64,000 nucleotides of DNA, taken from the NCBI RefSeq assembly GCF_025144145.1, contig NZ_CP083546.1, positions 137,001 through 201,000 on the forward strand, written 5' to 3'. Position 1 is the first letter of the stretch; every line of letters begins with the position of its first letter. Below, in pieces: positions 27,072 to 36,282 of the stretch. The DNA comes from Leisingera sp. M658 (GTDB lineage: Bacteria > Pseudomonadota > Alphaproteobacteria > Rhodobacterales > Rhodobacteraceae). Under the pieces are notes generated by a model. The model was given only the letters and a program-made list of their open reading frames with translations, was not told where the DNA came from and ran no database searches. Position numbers and translations under genes: made by a program.

Positions 27072-28022
27072 TCAGGCGGTTTCGCGCAACACCTTGGGCA
27101 CCTTGAATTCCACGGTTTCAACAGCGGTTTCCACCACCTCGACCGTCACGTCATAGCGGGTGCGGAAGGCGTCGATCACTTCGTTGACCAGCAGTTCCGG
27201 AGCGGATGCGCCGGCGGTGATGGCAACCGAGCCGATGCCCTCCAGCGCGCGCCAGTCGATGTTGTCCGCGCGTTGCACCAATTGGGCGTAATCGCAGCCA
27301 TTTTTGGCGCCGACCTCGACCAGGCGGCGGGAATTCGAGGAGTTCGGCGCCCCGACCACCAGAAGGGCATCCGCCTTGGGCGCCACCGATTTCACCGCCT
27401 CCTGGCGGTTGGTGGTGGCGTAGCAGATATCTTCCTTGTGCGGGCCGGTAATGTTCGGGAACCGCTGGTGCAACGCTGCCACGATGCCCTTGGTGTCATC
27501 GACCGACAGGGTGGTCTGGGTGACATAGGCCAGCTGATCCGGGTCGCGCACGTCCACCGCGGCCACGTCCTCGACGGTTTCCACCAGCAGCACCTCGCCG
27601 TCGGGCAGCTGTCCCATGGTGCCAATGGTTTCGGGGTGGCCCTTGTGGCCGATCATGATCATCTGCAGGCCGGCTTCAGCGTGGCGCTGGGCCTCGATAT
27701 GCACCTTGGAGACCAGCGGGCAGGTGGCATCGACAAAGATCATCTCGCGCGCTTCGGCAGCGGCAGGCACCGATTTGGGAACCCCGTGGGCGGAGAAGAT
27801 CACCGGGCGGTCGTCAGGGCATTCGTCCAACTCCTCGACAAATACCGCGCCCTTGTCGCGCAACGAGTCGACGACGAATTTGTTGTGCACGATTTCGTGG
27901 CGCACATAGACCGGCGCCCCCCATTTCCCGATCGCCATTTCGACAATCTTGATGGCGCGGTCCACACCGGCGCAAAAGCCGCGCGGCGCAGCAAGGTAGA
28001 GTGTCAGGGCTGGCTTGGTCAT
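27072..28022 (-). CDS. ispH: 4-hydroxy-3-methylbut-2-enyl diphosphate reductase
   Basis: 316-aa [4Fe-4S] enzyme making IPP and DMAPP, the last step of the MEP isoprenoid pathway. The three cluster Cys are Cys17 ([11 protein letters not shown]), Cys101 ([11 protein letters not shown]) and Cys200 ([11 protein letters not shown]). Other family segments are [20 protein letters not shown] and [17 protein letters not shown] 28022 has AAGGAG 8 nt upstream, so an upstream Arg-rich in-frame extension to 28175 is rejected. Monocistronic. Supplies precursors for quinones, carotenoids and, in phototrophic relatives, bacteriochlorophyll. Confidence 0.96.
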   Translation of the reverse strand: MTKPALTLYLAAPRGFCAGVDRAIKIVEMAIGKWGAPVYVRHEIVHNKFVVDSLRDKGAVFVEELDECPDDRPVIFSAHGVPKSVPAAAEAREMIFVDATCPLVSKVHIEAQRHAEAGLQMIMIGHKGHPETIGTMGQLPDGEVLLVETVEDVAAVDVRDPDQLAYVTQTTLSVDDTKGIVAALHQRFPNITGPHKEDICYATTNRQEAVKSVAPKADALLVVGAPNSSNSRRLVEVGAKNGCDYAQLVQRADNIDWRALEGIGSVAITAGASAPELLVNEVIDAFRTRYDVTVEVVETAVETVEFKVPKVLRETA

Positions 28023-28409
28023 TGGCGTCTCCTTGCGGCCAGAGGTAAGCGGTTTGGGCCGCAAGGTCCAGTGCCGGCGCGGCCGCAGCCGGTGCCTGCG
28101 GAACTTGCCGCAGCGGCCGGCCGCAAAAAGGCTGGAAGGGCCGCGCGGACAGCGGTGATTGTATGAAAAAGACAATTTCTGCCTCTAAGGGGCAGAGGCT
28201 GGCGCGGCCTTTCAGACGGCCCCGGCCAAGCTCAAAGCAGCTTATTGATGCCGGCGGATCTACCAATGCAGAGCATTTCCGGCACGCTGGATGCGCCACA
28301 CGCAACAATACGGGCAACTCGCCGCAATCAGATCAATAATCAGGCGGGGGAACGCTCTGTCCGGAACAAGGCGCCACCCCATCAGGCGCCTTGTTCCGGC
28401 AGGTTCTTC
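28023..28409. other. 387-nt intergenic region with a 15-bp palindrome
   Basis: Region between ispH (minus) and the NYN gene (minus), so it should hold the ispH promoter. I see no credible gene. At 28361-28399 a perfect 15-bp inverted repeat with 9-nt loop lies 11 nt beyond the NYN-gene stop. No T-run follows, so it may end transcription or protect the mRNA. The first 150 nt are very GC-rich with no pattern I can support. Confidence 0.5.
28361..28399 (-). terminator. 15-bp hairpin after the NYN-domain gene
   Basis: CCGGAACAAGGCGCC and its exact reverse complement separated by ACCCCATCA. It follows the stop of the minus-strand NYN gene by 10 nt. There is no downstream T-run on the minus strand and only a loose TTCTTCTT on the plus strand. 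It is therefore an atypical terminator or mRNA-stability element. Confidence 0.45.
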
Positions 28410-28979
28410 TTAGCCGTGCGCGGCGGTCGCTGAACGCGGTTCGCTTTGCTCACGCGGCGGGCGGCCGATGACATCGCGCAGTTCTTCCAGCTCGATGAAA
28501 TTGTCAGCCTGGCGGCGCAGATCGTCCGAGATCATAGGCGGCTGGCTGCGGATGGTAGACACCACCGAGACACGCACACCCTGGCGCTGCAGGCTGGCAA
28601 TCAGCGGGCGGAAATCGCCATCGCCCGAGAACAGCACGATATGGTCCACCCGCGGGGCCAATTCCATGGCGTCGACGGTAAGCTCGATATCCATGTTGCC
28701 TTTGACTTTGCGGCGGCCCATGCTGTCGGTGTATTCCTTGGCCGGTTTGGTAACCATGGTGAAGCCGTTGTAATGCAGCCAGTCGACCAGAGGGCGGATC
28801 GGTGAATACTCGTCATTCTCCAGCAGGGCAGTGTAATAAAAGGCCCGCAGAAGCTTGCCGCGGCGCATGAATTCCTGCCGCAAAAGCTTATAGTCGATGT
28901 CAAACCCAAGCGCCTTAGCTGCGGCGTACAGGTTCGACCCGTCTATGAACAGCGCAAGCCGTTCGTCTTTATAAAACAT
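28410..28979 (-). CDS. NYN-domain (LabA/DUF88-like) putative ribonuclease
   Basis: 189-aa PIN/NYN-type nuclease candidate. Acidic residues of the active site are visible: Asp13 (ALFIDGSNLY), Asp97 (GNMDIELTVDAM), Asp103, and Asp120/Asp122 (LFSGDGDFRPLI), the standard NYN pattern. A flexible, charged C-terminal tail (REQSEPRSATAAHG) follows. NYN proteins process or degrade RNA; bacterial LabA-like members have varied, mostly unknown roles. ATG 28979 follows AAGGAAC. Monocistronic, divergent from folK. Confidence 0.87.
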   Translation of the reverse strand: MFYKDERLALFIDGSNLYAAAKALGFDIDYKLLRQEFMRRGKLLRAFYYTALLENDEYSPIRPLVDWLHYNGFTMVTKPAKEYTDSMGRRKVKGNMDIELTVDAMELAPRVDHIVLFSGDGDFRPLIASLQRQGVRVSVVSTIRSQPPMISDDLRRQADNFIELEELRDVIGRPPREQSEPRSATAAHG

Positions 28980-29116
28980 AAAATGTTCCTTCCGGTATAA
29001 CCGTCCCGGCCGGGTGTTCCGTGAGTGAGTGCTTGAAATCAGCGGGACGGGTGGACTTAATGTAAGTTATTTGTCATCTGCCGCAAGTATACTGCCATTC
29101 TGAAATAGGGTCAAAA

Positions 29117-29695
29117 ATGGCCGGAATCCGGAAAACGTCGCTCATCGCGCTTGGCGGCAACCTGCCTGTCGAGGCAGATGCGCCGCAAGCCACCTTGTCA
29201 AAGGCTCTTGCCGCTTTGCAATCGGATGATGTTGTGCTGCGCTGCATCTCGCGGTTCTTTCAGACACCCTGTTTCCCGGCGGGCGCCGGGCCGGATTATG
29301 TGAACGCAGCGGTTGCGGTTGAGACGTCCTTGTCCGCGCACGCGCTGCTGGCGCGCTTGCATGAAATTGAAGCGCAGTTTGCGCGGGTGCGCGAGCAGCG
29401 CTGGGGGATGCGTACGCTTGATCTGGATCTGATTGACCATGGCGGCGCGGTGCTGCCGGATGCGGACGGGTTTGCCCGCTGGCAGGGGCTGCCGCTGGAG
29501 ACCCAGATGCAGGAGGCGCCAGGGCAGCTGATCCTGCCGCATCCGCGCATTCAGGACCGCGCCTTTGTGCTGGTGCCGCTTTGCGATATTGCGCCGCGCT
29601 GGCGCCACCCGGTGCTGCAGAAAACTGCCGCCGGTTTGCTGGCGGAATTGCCGCCGGAAGATGTGGCAGAGGTCACGCCGTTGCTGGTCGCGTGA
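29117..29695 (+). CDS. folK: HPPK: 2-amino-4-hydroxy-6-hydroxymethyldihydropteridine diphosphokinase
   Basis: 192-aa folate-pathway enzyme transferring diphosphate from ATP to the pterin. The N-terminal LIALGGNLP and the signature QRWGMRTLDLDLIDHGG (about residues 94-110) are diagnostic, and LILPHPRIQDRAFVLVPLCDIAP completes the site. Slightly longer than the usual 160 residues, with an N-terminal MAGIRKT and a C-terminal extension. Start at 29117 is ATG with no strong ribosome site. It precedes rpoZ by about 84 nt; folP is not adjacent. Confidence 0.93.
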   Translation: MAGIRKTSLIALGGNLPVEADAPQATLSKALAALQSDDVVLRCISRFFQTPCFPAGAGPDYVNAAVAVETSLSAHALLARLHEIEAQFARVREQRWGMRTLDLDLIDHGGAVLPDADGFARWQGLPLETQMQEAPGQLILPHPRIQDRAFVLVPLCDIAPRWRHPVLQKTAAGLLAELPPEDVAEVTPLLVA

Positions 29696-29779
29696 TGCGG
29701 TGTTTTCCGCTCTTGTCAAGGGAAAGGTTTGGGCGTAAATGTCTGCCTTCTGGACCCGGAATGATATGGAGAGTCGCTG

Positions 29780-30133
29780 ATGGCCCGCGTGACGGTTGAA
29801 GATTGCGTCGATAAAGTGCCCAACCGCTTTGAGCTGGTGATGCTGGCAGCGCACCGTGCCCGCGAAATCTCGGCTGGTGCCCCGATCACCGTGGACCGCG
29901 ACAACGACAAAAACCCGGTCGTTTCCCTGCGTGAAATCGCTGACGAGACACAAAGCGCAGACGATCTGCGTGAGCGTCTGATCGAAGGCAACCAGACTCA
30001 GATCGAAGTCGATGAGCCGGAAGAAGATTCTATGGCTCTGCTGATGGGCGCGGATCACGACAAGCCCGCCGATGACGATATGTCTGAAGAGAAACTGCTG
30101 CGCGCGCTGATGGAGGCCCAGGGCCAGGGCTGA
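29780..30133 (+). CDS. rpoZ: RNA polymerase omega subunit
   Basis: 117-aa subunit that helps assemble RNA polymerase and contributes to ppGpp response in proteobacteria. The N-terminus [29 protein letters not shown] is typical (shown in short form), with the [19 protein letters not shown] stretch and an acidic C-terminal tail rich in Asp/Glu. ATG 29780 has GGAGAG upstream. It is followed after 36 nt by the (p)ppGpp synthetase/hydrolase gene, the same rpoZ-spoT order seen in gammaproteobacteria, which fits its role in stringent control. Confidence 0.95.
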   Translation: MARVTVEDCVDKVPNRFELVMLAAHRAREISAGAPITVDRDNDKNPVVSLREIADETQSADDLRERLIEGNQTQIEVDEPEEDSMALLMGADHDKPADDDMSEEKLLRALMEAQGQG

Positions 30134-30169
30134 GGCGTACGCTGACGAATTTGAGGCTGCGGACCGGAC

Positions 30170-32317
30170 ATGAACTCCCCCGATATTTCCGCTGGAGATC
30201 TGCTTGCTCTGGTCCGCAACTACAACCCAAAGACAAATGCGGACAGGATCGCCGAGGCTTATGCATTCGGCGAGCAGATGCATGAAGGGCAATACCGCCA
30301 TTCGGGCGAACCCTATTTCACGCATCCGGTTGCCGTCGCCGCCATCCTGACCGAGCAGCGCCTGGATGATGCAACGATCATCACCGCGCTTTTGCATGAC
30401 ACCATCGAAGACACCAAGGCCTCTTACGAGGAGGTCACCCGCCGTTTTGGCGATGAGGTGGCGATGCTGGTCGATGGCGTCACCAAACTGACCAATCTGC
30501 AGCTCAGCAGCCGCGAGACCAAGCAGGCTGAGAACTTCCGCAAGCTGTTCATGGCCATGTCCAAGGACCTGCGGGTTATCCTGGTCAAGCTTGCCGACCG
30601 GCTGCACAACATGCGCACAATCAAGGCGATGCGCCCGGAAAAGCAGGCCCAGAAGGCGCGCGAGACGATGGATATCTATGCGCCGCTGGCGGGCCGCATG
30701 GGGATGCAGTGGATGCGCGAGGAGCTGGAGGATCTGGCGTTCCGCGTGCTTAACGCCGAAGGCCGCCAGTCGATCATCCGCCGCTTTGTGACCCTGCAGC
30801 GCGAAACCGGCGATGTGATCCACCGGATCACCGGCGACATGCGGCTGGAGCTGGAAAAGACCGGGATCGAGGCCGAAGTGTTCGGCCGCGCCAAGAAGCC
30901 CTATTCGATCTGGCGTAAAATGCAGGCCAAGGATCAGGGTTTTTCCCGGCTGTCGGACATTTATGGCTTTCGGGTGATCACCCTGTCGGAAGAAGACGCT
31001 TATCGCGCGCTGGGTGCCATCCACCAACGCTGGCGGGCGGTGCCGGGCCGGTTCAAGGATTACATCAGCCAGCCGAAATCGAACGGCTACCGCTCGATCC
31101 ACACCACGGTGTCGGGCCGCGACGGCAAGCGGGTGGAGGTGCAGATCCGCACCCGGCAGATGCACGACGTGGCCGAAACCGGGGTTGCGGCGCATTGGTC
31201 CTACCGCGACGGAGTGCGCACCGAAAACCCCTTTGCGGTTGATCCGGCCAAGTGGATCGCCTCGCTGACCGAGCAATTCGACGCCGAGGATGATCACGAC
31301 GAATTCCTCGAGGCGGTGAAGCTCGAGATGTATTCGGACCAGGTGTTCTGCTTTACGCCAAAGGGCGATGTGATCAAACTGCCGAAAGGTGCGACGCCGA
31401 TCGACTTTGCCTATGCCATCCACACCCGCATCGGCCATGCCTGTGTCGGTGCCAAGGTGGACGGGATCCGGGTGCCGCTGTGGACCCGGCTGCGCAATGG
31501 CCAGTCTGTGGATGTGATCACCGCCGAGGGCCAGACCCCGCAGGTGAGCTGGCTGGAGATTGCCACCACCGGCAAGGCCCGCACTGCGATCCGCCGCGCC
31601 CTGCGCGAAGCGGACCGGGCGCGGTTTGTGAAGCTGGGCCATGAACTGGCACGCTCGGCTTTTGAACATGTCGGCAAGAAAGCCACCGACAAAGCGCTGG
31701 AAACCGCAGCGCGCGCCTTGCGGGCAGGCGGGGTGAACGAGTTGCTGGCGCGGCTTGGCGCGGCAGAGATCACCGCGCATGACGTGGTGCAATCGGTTTA
31801 TCCGGAACTGACCACCACTGGCGATGGCGACGAAATCTCTCCGCGCCGTGCGGTGGTCGGCCTGGAGCCGGGGCAAAGCTTTGAGCGTGCGCCCTGCTGC
31901 CAGCCGCTGCCGGGGGAGCGCATCATTGGTATTACCTACCGCGGCCGCGGGGTTGTCGTGCATGCTGCGGATTGCGACAAGCTGGGCGAGTTCGAGGACC
32001 AGCCGGAACGCTGGATGGATGTGCAGTGGCACAGCGGCACCCACCCGGCGGCCTATGGAACCACGCTTGAACTGACCATTGGCAATGACGCCGGTGTGCT
32101 GGGGCGCATTTGCACATTGATTGGCGAGAAAAAGGCCAATATCTCGGACCTTGAATTTGTCGACAGAAAACCAGACTTTTACCGGCTTATGATCAATGTG
32201 GAGCTGCGGGATGTGGAACAGCTGCACTCGCTGATGCTGACGCTTGAAGCCGAAAGCGATGTTGCCGCGGTGGCGCGGTTCCGGAACAAGCCGGAAGAAC
32301 GCCATTTTCCGGGATAA
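30170..32317 (+). CDS. rsh: Bifunctional (p)ppGpp synthetase/hydrolase (Rsh)
   Basis: 715-aa long RSH enzyme. The HD hydrolase domain (about residues 25-180) has His76-Asp77 in LLHDTIEDT. The synthetase domain (about 220-340) includes SDIYGFRVI and the RFKD motif (Arg294-Asp297) that marks bifunctional Rel/SpoT types, in contrast to the EXDD of synthesis-only RelA. A TGS domain (about 380-440; VFCFTPKGDVIKLPKG) and a C-terminal ACT domain (about 640-713) follow. It controls the stringent response in the cytoplasm. Directly downstream of rpoZ; DUF2062 gene follows after 43 nt. Confidence 0.96.
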   Translation: MNSPDISAGDLLALVRNYNPKTNADRIAEAYAFGEQMHEGQYRHSGEPYFTHPVAVAAILTEQRLDDATIITALLHDTIEDTKASYEEVTRRFGDEVAMLVDGVTKLTNLQLSSRETKQAENFRKLFMAMSKDLRVILVKLADRLHNMRTIKAMRPEKQAQKARETMDIYAPLAGRMGMQWMREELEDLAFRVLNAEGRQSIIRRFVTLQRETGDVIHRITGDMRLELEKTGIEAEVFGRAKKPYSIWRKMQAKDQGFSRLSDIYGFRVITLSEEDAYRALGAIHQRWRAVPGRFKDYISQPKSNGYRSIHTTVSGRDGKRVEVQIRTRQMHDVAETGVAAHWSYRDGVRTENPFAVDPAKWIASLTEQFDAEDDHDEFLEAVKLEMYSDQVFCFTPKGDVIKLPKGATPIDFAYAIHTRIGHACVGAKVDGIRVPLWTRLRNGQSVDVITAEGQTPQVSWLEIATTGKARTAIRRALREADRARFVKLGHELARSAFEHVGKKATDKALETAARALRAGGVNELLARLGAAEITAHDVVQSVYPELTTTGDGDEISPRRAVVGLEPGQSFERAPCCQPLPGERIIGITYRGRGVVVHAADCDKLGEFEDQPERWMDVQWHSGTHPAAYGTTLELTIGNDAGVLGRICTLIGEKKANISDLEFVDRKPDFYRLMINVELRDVEQLHSLMLTLEAESDVAAVARFRNKPEERHFPG

Positions 32318-32360
32318 GCCGCTGAAATTTTGAGCCGGGAACTGGGAAGGACGCACAGCT

Positions 32361-33002
32361 TTGGTATTCAGGCGCCGGGACAGACGTCCGCCCCTCCGGG
32401 CGCTGGCGAATTTTCTCTGGCCGCGCGGCGGCTGGGGAAGGGCGTTCCTGTATGTAAAGCACCGGGTGCGGCGCCTGCCTGATTCGCCCGAGCGCATCGC
32501 CCGCGGCATCTGGGCCGGAGTGTTCACCACTTTCACGCCTTTTTATGGGCTGCATTTTCTTGTGGCGGCGATCGTTTCCCGGCTGATGAACGGAAATATT
32601 CTTGCCTCGCTCAGCGCCACCTTCTTTGGCAACCCGCTGACCTATGTGCCGATCGGAGTGGCCTCGCTGCAGACCGGGCATTGGATCCTGGGCACCGAGT
32701 TCGACGAGGAAGTCGACAAATCCCTGATGGGTAAATTCATGGCGGCTGGCGGCGACCTGAAGGACAACCTGATTGCGCTGTTCAACGACCGGCCTGCCGA
32801 TTGGCAGGGGCTGTATTTGTTCTACAACGAAGTGTTCTACCCTTACATGATCGGCGGCATCATCCCTGGCATAATCACCGCCACGGTCTGTTATGTGCTA
32901 AGCCTGCCGGTGATCCGCGTCTACCAGCAGCGCCGCCGGTCCAAGATCAAGGCGAAGTTCGAGGCAATCAAACAACGGGCAGAAGTCGGGACTGACGCCT
33001 GA
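32361..33002 (+). CDS. DUF2062 membrane protein
   Basis: 213 aa with a basic cytoplasmic N-terminus and two to three helices (FTPFYGLHFLVAAIVSRL; MIGGIIPGIITATVCYVLSLPV). The segment GVFTTFTPFYGLHFL and the later NILASLSATFFGNPLTYVPIG are typical of DUF2062. Function unknown; members are common next to rsh/pdxJ/acpS in Rhodobacteraceae (recollection). Start is TTG 32361 with GGAAGGA about 10 nt upstream. A Lys/Arg-rich tail ends the protein. Confidence 0.83.
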   Translation: MVFRRRDRRPPLRALANFLWPRGGWGRAFLYVKHRVRRLPDSPERIARGIWAGVFTTFTPFYGLHFLVAAIVSRLMNGNILASLSATFFGNPLTYVPIGVASLQTGHWILGTEFDEEVDKSLMGKFMAAGGDLKDNLIALFNDRPADWQGLYLFYNEVFYPYMIGGIIPGIITATVCYVLSLPVIRVYQQRRRSKIKAKFEAIKQRAEVGTDA

Positions 33003-33107
33003 CCCGTGCAGCCGGATTGTACCATTATCACTTGCGGGGTTGCTCTTGCCGGGCTGGTGTCTAGTCTTTGGTTAAAGCATTGACTTCAGACGGATGAGAC
33101 AGCTGTC

Positions 33108-33854
33108 ATGACACAGAACAAATTGCGCCTGGGCGTAAACATCGACCATGTTGCCACCGTGCGCAACGCCCGCGGCGGTGCCTATCCGGATCCGATCCGC
33201 GCCGCGAAGCTGGCCGAGGAGGCTGGCGCCGACGGCATCACGGCGCATCTGCGCGAAGATCGCCGCCATATCACCGATGCAGATATCGACGGGTTGATGG
33301 AAGCGCTGACCGTGCCGCTGAATTTCGAGATGGCAGCGACCGAGGAAATGCAGAAGATCGCCCTGCGCCACAAGCCGCACGCGGTTTGCATCGTGCCGGA
33401 AAAACGCGAGGAACGCACCACTGAGGGCGGGCTCGAAGTCGCCCGTGAAGAAAACCGCTTGGCCCATTACATCGCACCCTTGCGTGATGCGGGCTGCCGG
33501 GTGTCGATCTTCATTGCGGCTGATAAAAAGCAGATCGAAGCGGCGCACCGGATCGGCGCCGAGGTGATCGAACTGCACACGGGCGCCTATTGCGACTATC
33601 ACGCCGAGGGCAAGGCCGAGGACTGCGACCGCGAACTGGAAGCACTGCGCGAGATGTCCGTTTTTGCCCATTCGCTGGGGCTGGAAGTGCATGCAGGTCA
33701 TGGCCTCACCTATGAAACAGTAAAGCCGGTGGCGGCCTTTCCAGAGGTGAAGGAGCTGAATATCGGCCACTTCCTGATCGGTGAGGCGATGTTCCGCGGG
33801 CTGACACCTGCAGTGCAGGAAATGCGCCGGCTGATGGATGATGCACGGGGGTAA
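33108..33854 (+). CDS. pdxJ: Pyridoxine 5'-phosphate synthase
   Basis: 248-aa TIM-barrel enzyme of the DXP-dependent vitamin B6 pathway, condensing 1-deoxy-D-xylulose 5-phosphate with aminoacetone 3-phosphate. The opening LGVNIDHVATVRNARGG, ITAHLREDRRHI, NFEMAATEEM and the late VHAGHGLTYETVKPVAA are highly conserved. ATG 33108 is preceded by a weak site. It heads a run with a membrane protein, acpS, lepB and rnc; in enterobacteria pdxJ and acpS are likewise linked to rnc-era-recO. Confidence 0.96.
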   Translation: MTQNKLRLGVNIDHVATVRNARGGAYPDPIRAAKLAEEAGADGITAHLREDRRHITDADIDGLMEALTVPLNFEMAATEEMQKIALRHKPHAVCIVPEKREERTTEGGLEVAREENRLAHYIAPLRDAGCRVSIFIAADKKQIEAAHRIGAEVIELHTGAYCDYHAEGKAEDCDRELEALREMSVFAHSLGLEVHAGHGLTYETVKPVAAFPEVKELNIGHFLIGEAMFRGLTPAVQEMRRLMDDARG

Positions 33855-33861
33855 CGCGGCT

Positions 33862-34281
33862 ATGCCAGTCAATCTGATCCGCTACGGGCTGCTGTGGATG
33901 GGGGCCTCAGTCGCGATGCTACTGCTGGGACTGGTGCTTGCACAGTTCGGGGTTGGCATGCCGGCCGGACTGGCGACGGTTCTGCCGCCGATGTTTGCTG
34001 CGGTTCTTGAAGGGATCCGAATTGCCCATTCAACCCGGGCGCCGCTGGCAGGTAAAACGGCTTGGATCAACGCTGCGGCGATGACCGGGGTGGTGGCCGT
34101 TCTGACCATCATTCAGCTGCCGCTCTACTGGAACACCCCAATGGTCGCCGAGGCGCGGGAGACTATTCCATTTGTTTACCTGGCCGGAATTTTCCTGCTG
34201 CTGCTGGCAGTGATCCTGATGGTCAACCGCCTGTTCCTGGCACATGGAATCAAGCTGGGGTTGAAGCGGTTGGAAGAATGA
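33862..34281 (+). CDS. Four-helix membrane protein (ABZJ_00895-like)
   Basis: 139 aa with four predicted helices ([79 protein letters not shown]). Size and layout fit the ABZJ_00895 family, of unknown function (tentative). ATG 33862 has GGGGG 10 nt upstream; an earlier ATG at 33838 would overlap pdxJ. Its last 4 nt overlap the acpS start (ATGA), so both are probably co-translated. Confidence 0.65.
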   Translation: MPVNLIRYGLLWMGASVAMLLLGLVLAQFGVGMPAGLATVLPPMFAAVLEGIRIAHSTRAPLAGKTAWINAAAMTGVVAVLTIIQLPLYWNTPMVAEARETIPFVYLAGIFLLLLAVILMVNRLFLAHGIKLGLKRLEE

Positions 34282-34709
34282 TCCTGGGCGTTGGAACCGA
34301 TCTCGCCAATATTGAGCGCATCCAGCGCACGCTGGACCGTTTCGGCGACAGGTTCCGCAACCGGGTTTTCACCGAAACCGAACAGAAGAAGGCCGAACGC
34401 CGCCGCGACGTGGCGGGCACCTATGCCAAGCGCTGGGCCGCCAAGGAGGCTTGCTCCAAGGCGCTGGGCACCGGCCTGCGCATGGGGATTGCCTGGAGGG
34501 ACATGGCTGTCAGCAACCTGCGCACCGGCCAGCCGGTGATGCATGTGACCGGTTGGGCTGCCGAACGCCTGCGCGAGATGACGCCCCATGCTCATGAGGC
34601 TGTGATCCACGTGACATTGACTGATGATCATCCCTGGGCACAGGCCTTTGTGGTGATCGAGGCGCGTCCCATCCCCGCGAACCCGGCGGAATTGCCCGCC
34701 GGAACTTGA
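34278..34709 (+). CDS. acpS: Holo-[acyl-carrier-protein] synthase
   Basis: 143-aa phosphopantetheinyl transferase that activates ACP for fatty-acid synthesis. Mg2+ ligands Asp8 ([12 protein letters not shown]) and Glu57 ([16 protein letters not shown]) are in place. ATG 34278 overlaps the stop of the membrane-protein gene. Length is slightly above the E. coli enzyme owing to a C-terminal tail. Its linkage to lepB-rnc repeats the classical lepB-rnc-era-recO-pdxJ-acpS neighbourhood in a rearranged order. Confidence 0.94.
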   Translation: MILGVGTDLANIERIQRTLDRFGDRFRNRVFTETEQKKAERRRDVAGTYAKRWAAKEACSKALGTGLRMGIAWRDMAVSNLRTGQPVMHVTGWAAERLREMTPHAHEAVIHVTLTDDHPWAQAFVVIEARPIPANPAELPAGT

Positions 34710-34767
34710 CTTGCCCCCCTCAGGCCCGCATGAAGCGCCGGACCCTGTTTCCAATCCGGAGAGCCTG

Positions 34768-35604
34768 ATGACGGCCAAAGCAAAGACCAGCAGTTCGATC
34801 ATCGAGACGATAAAGACCATCGTCTATGCGCTGCTGATCGCCGGTGTCTTCCGCACCCTGTTTTTCCAGCCCTTCTGGATCCCCTCCGGATCGATGAAAG
34901 AGACCCTGCTGATCGGGGATTTCCTGTTCGTGAACAAGATGGCTTATGGCTATTCTTATGCGTCCTGTCCCAGCGTGCGCATCCCTGCGGTTGGTCTGAA
35001 CATCGACGCCAAGAACATCTGCGGATTTCTGGACGGCGACAACACCCGTCTGATGGGCGGCCAGCCCAAGCGCGGCGATGTGGTGGTGTTCCGCCATCCG
35101 GTCAACAGCAATGACTTCATCAAACGGCTGATCGGTCTGCCGGGCGACAAGATCCAGATGAAGAACGGCGTGCTGTTCATCAACGGCGAACCGGTCAAGC
35201 TGCAGGATGCGGGCCAGTTTGAAGAAGTGATGGAACGCCAGGGGCCGCAGGGCTCCTTCCCGCGATGCGAAAACGCACCGGTGGGCCAGGGGGCTGTCTG
35301 CAATAAGTCGCGGAAACTGGAAACTCTGCCGGGCGGCAATGAGCATATTGTGCTCAACATCACCAATCAGGGCATGGATCACACCGGCGTCTATCAGGTG
35401 CCGGAAGGCCACTACTTCTTTATGGGCGACAACCGGGACAATTCCTCGGACAGCCGCTTGCCGCAGTCTGCCGGCGGCGTGGGTTTCGTTCCGTTTGAAA
35501 ACCTGATCGGCCGGGCCGACCGGATCATGTTCTCCTCAGCCGGGCGGTCCATGCTCTACTTCTGGACCTGGCGGAGCGACCGTTTCTTCAAGGGGATCCA
35601 GTGA
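34768..35604 (+). CDS. lepB: Signal peptidase I
   Basis: 278-aa inner-membrane Ser/Lys protease that removes signal peptides. One N-terminal helix (about 14-33) anchors it. Catalytic Ser42 in [10 protein letters not shown] and Lys119 in [11 protein letters not shown] are present, as is the [12 protein letters not shown] box. A larger Cys-containing insert ([33 protein letters not shown]) lies around the catalytic domain. ATG 34768 has GGAGAG upstream. Overlaps rnc by 4 nt (GTGA), so the two are translationally linked. Confidence 0.96.
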   Translation: MTAKAKTSSSIIETIKTIVYALLIAGVFRTLFFQPFWIPSGSMKETLLIGDFLFVNKMAYGYSYASCPSVRIPAVGLNIDAKNICGFLDGDNTRLMGGQPKRGDVVVFRHPVNSNDFIKRLIGLPGDKIQMKNGVLFINGEPVKLQDAGQFEEVMERQGPQGSFPRCENAPVGQGAVCNKSRKLETLPGGNEHIVLNITNQGMDHTGVYQVPEGHYFFMGDNRDNSSDSRLPQSAGGVGFVPFENLIGRADRIMFSSAGRSMLYFWTWRSDRFFKGIQ

Positions 35605-36278
35605 AGCTGTCCAAGGAATTGCGCGCGTTTGAAGACCGGATCGGGCATCGCTTTGCCCGCCCCGACCTGTTGCAGCGCGCCGTGACCCACGCGTCTGTGT
35701 CCTCGCCCAACCGCAAGGACAACCAGCGGCTGGAATTTCTGGGTGACCGGGTGCTGGGGCTGGTGATGGCAACGGCTCTGCTGGAGCATGACAAGACCGC
35801 CACCGAGGGCCAGCTGGCGCCGCGTTTCAATGCGTTGGTGCGCAAGGAAGCCTGCGCGGATGTTGCCGCTGAAATCGACCTGGGCGCGGTGCTGAAACTG
35901 GGCCGGTCGGAGATGATGTCGGGCGGCCGGCGCAAGCAGGCGCTGCTGGGCGACGCGATGGAGGCGGTGATTGCCGCAGTCTACAAAGACGCAGGCTTTG
36001 AGGCCGCAGCAGAGATGATCCTGCGCCTGTGGGGCCGCCGTGTTCATCAGGTCGAAAGCGATGCGCGCGACGCCAAAACCTCGCTGCAGGAATGGGCACA
36101 GGCACGCGGACAAAAGCCGCCGGACTATGTCGAAGTGTTCCGCAGCGGCCCGGATCACGCTCCGGTCTTCACTATCGCAGCGCGGCTGCAGGACGGCACC
36201 GAAGCACAAGCCACCGCAGGCTCCAAACGGCAGGCCGAACAGGCCGCCGCCAAAGCTCTGCTGGAACAGCTCGGCTGA
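35601..36278 (+). CDS. rnc: Ribonuclease III
   Basis: 225-aa double-strand-specific endoribonuclease for rRNA and mRNA processing. Catalytic motif [12 protein letters not shown] has Asp49, and [12 protein letters not shown] has Asp118 and Glu121. The C-terminal dsRNA-binding domain (about 150-222) ends [22 protein letters not shown] 35601 start overlaps lepB. Normally followed by era, but here a reversed multicopper oxidase gene comes between. Confidence 0.96.
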   Translation: MKLSKELRAFEDRIGHRFARPDLLQRAVTHASVSSPNRKDNQRLEFLGDRVLGLVMATALLEHDKTATEGQLAPRFNALVRKEACADVAAEIDLGAVLKLGRSEMMSGGRRKQALLGDAMEAVIAAVYKDAGFEAAAEMILRLWGRRVHQVESDARDAKTSLQEWAQARGQKPPDYVEVFRSGPDHAPVFTIAARLQDGTEAQATAGSKRQAEQAAAKALLEQLG

Positions 36279-36282
36279 ACAC

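Noticed and set aside
27072-28175. Longer ispH starting at 28175
   Set aside because: The extra 51 residues are Arg-rich and unlike the family, and a strong AAGGAG precedes the ATG at 28022.
29198-32536. Very long minus-strand reading frame opposite folK-rpoZ-rsh
   Set aside because: It lies antisense to three clearly conserved genes, has the His/Arg/Gln-rich composition of a GC-rich shadow frame, and has no recognisable domain or ribosome site.
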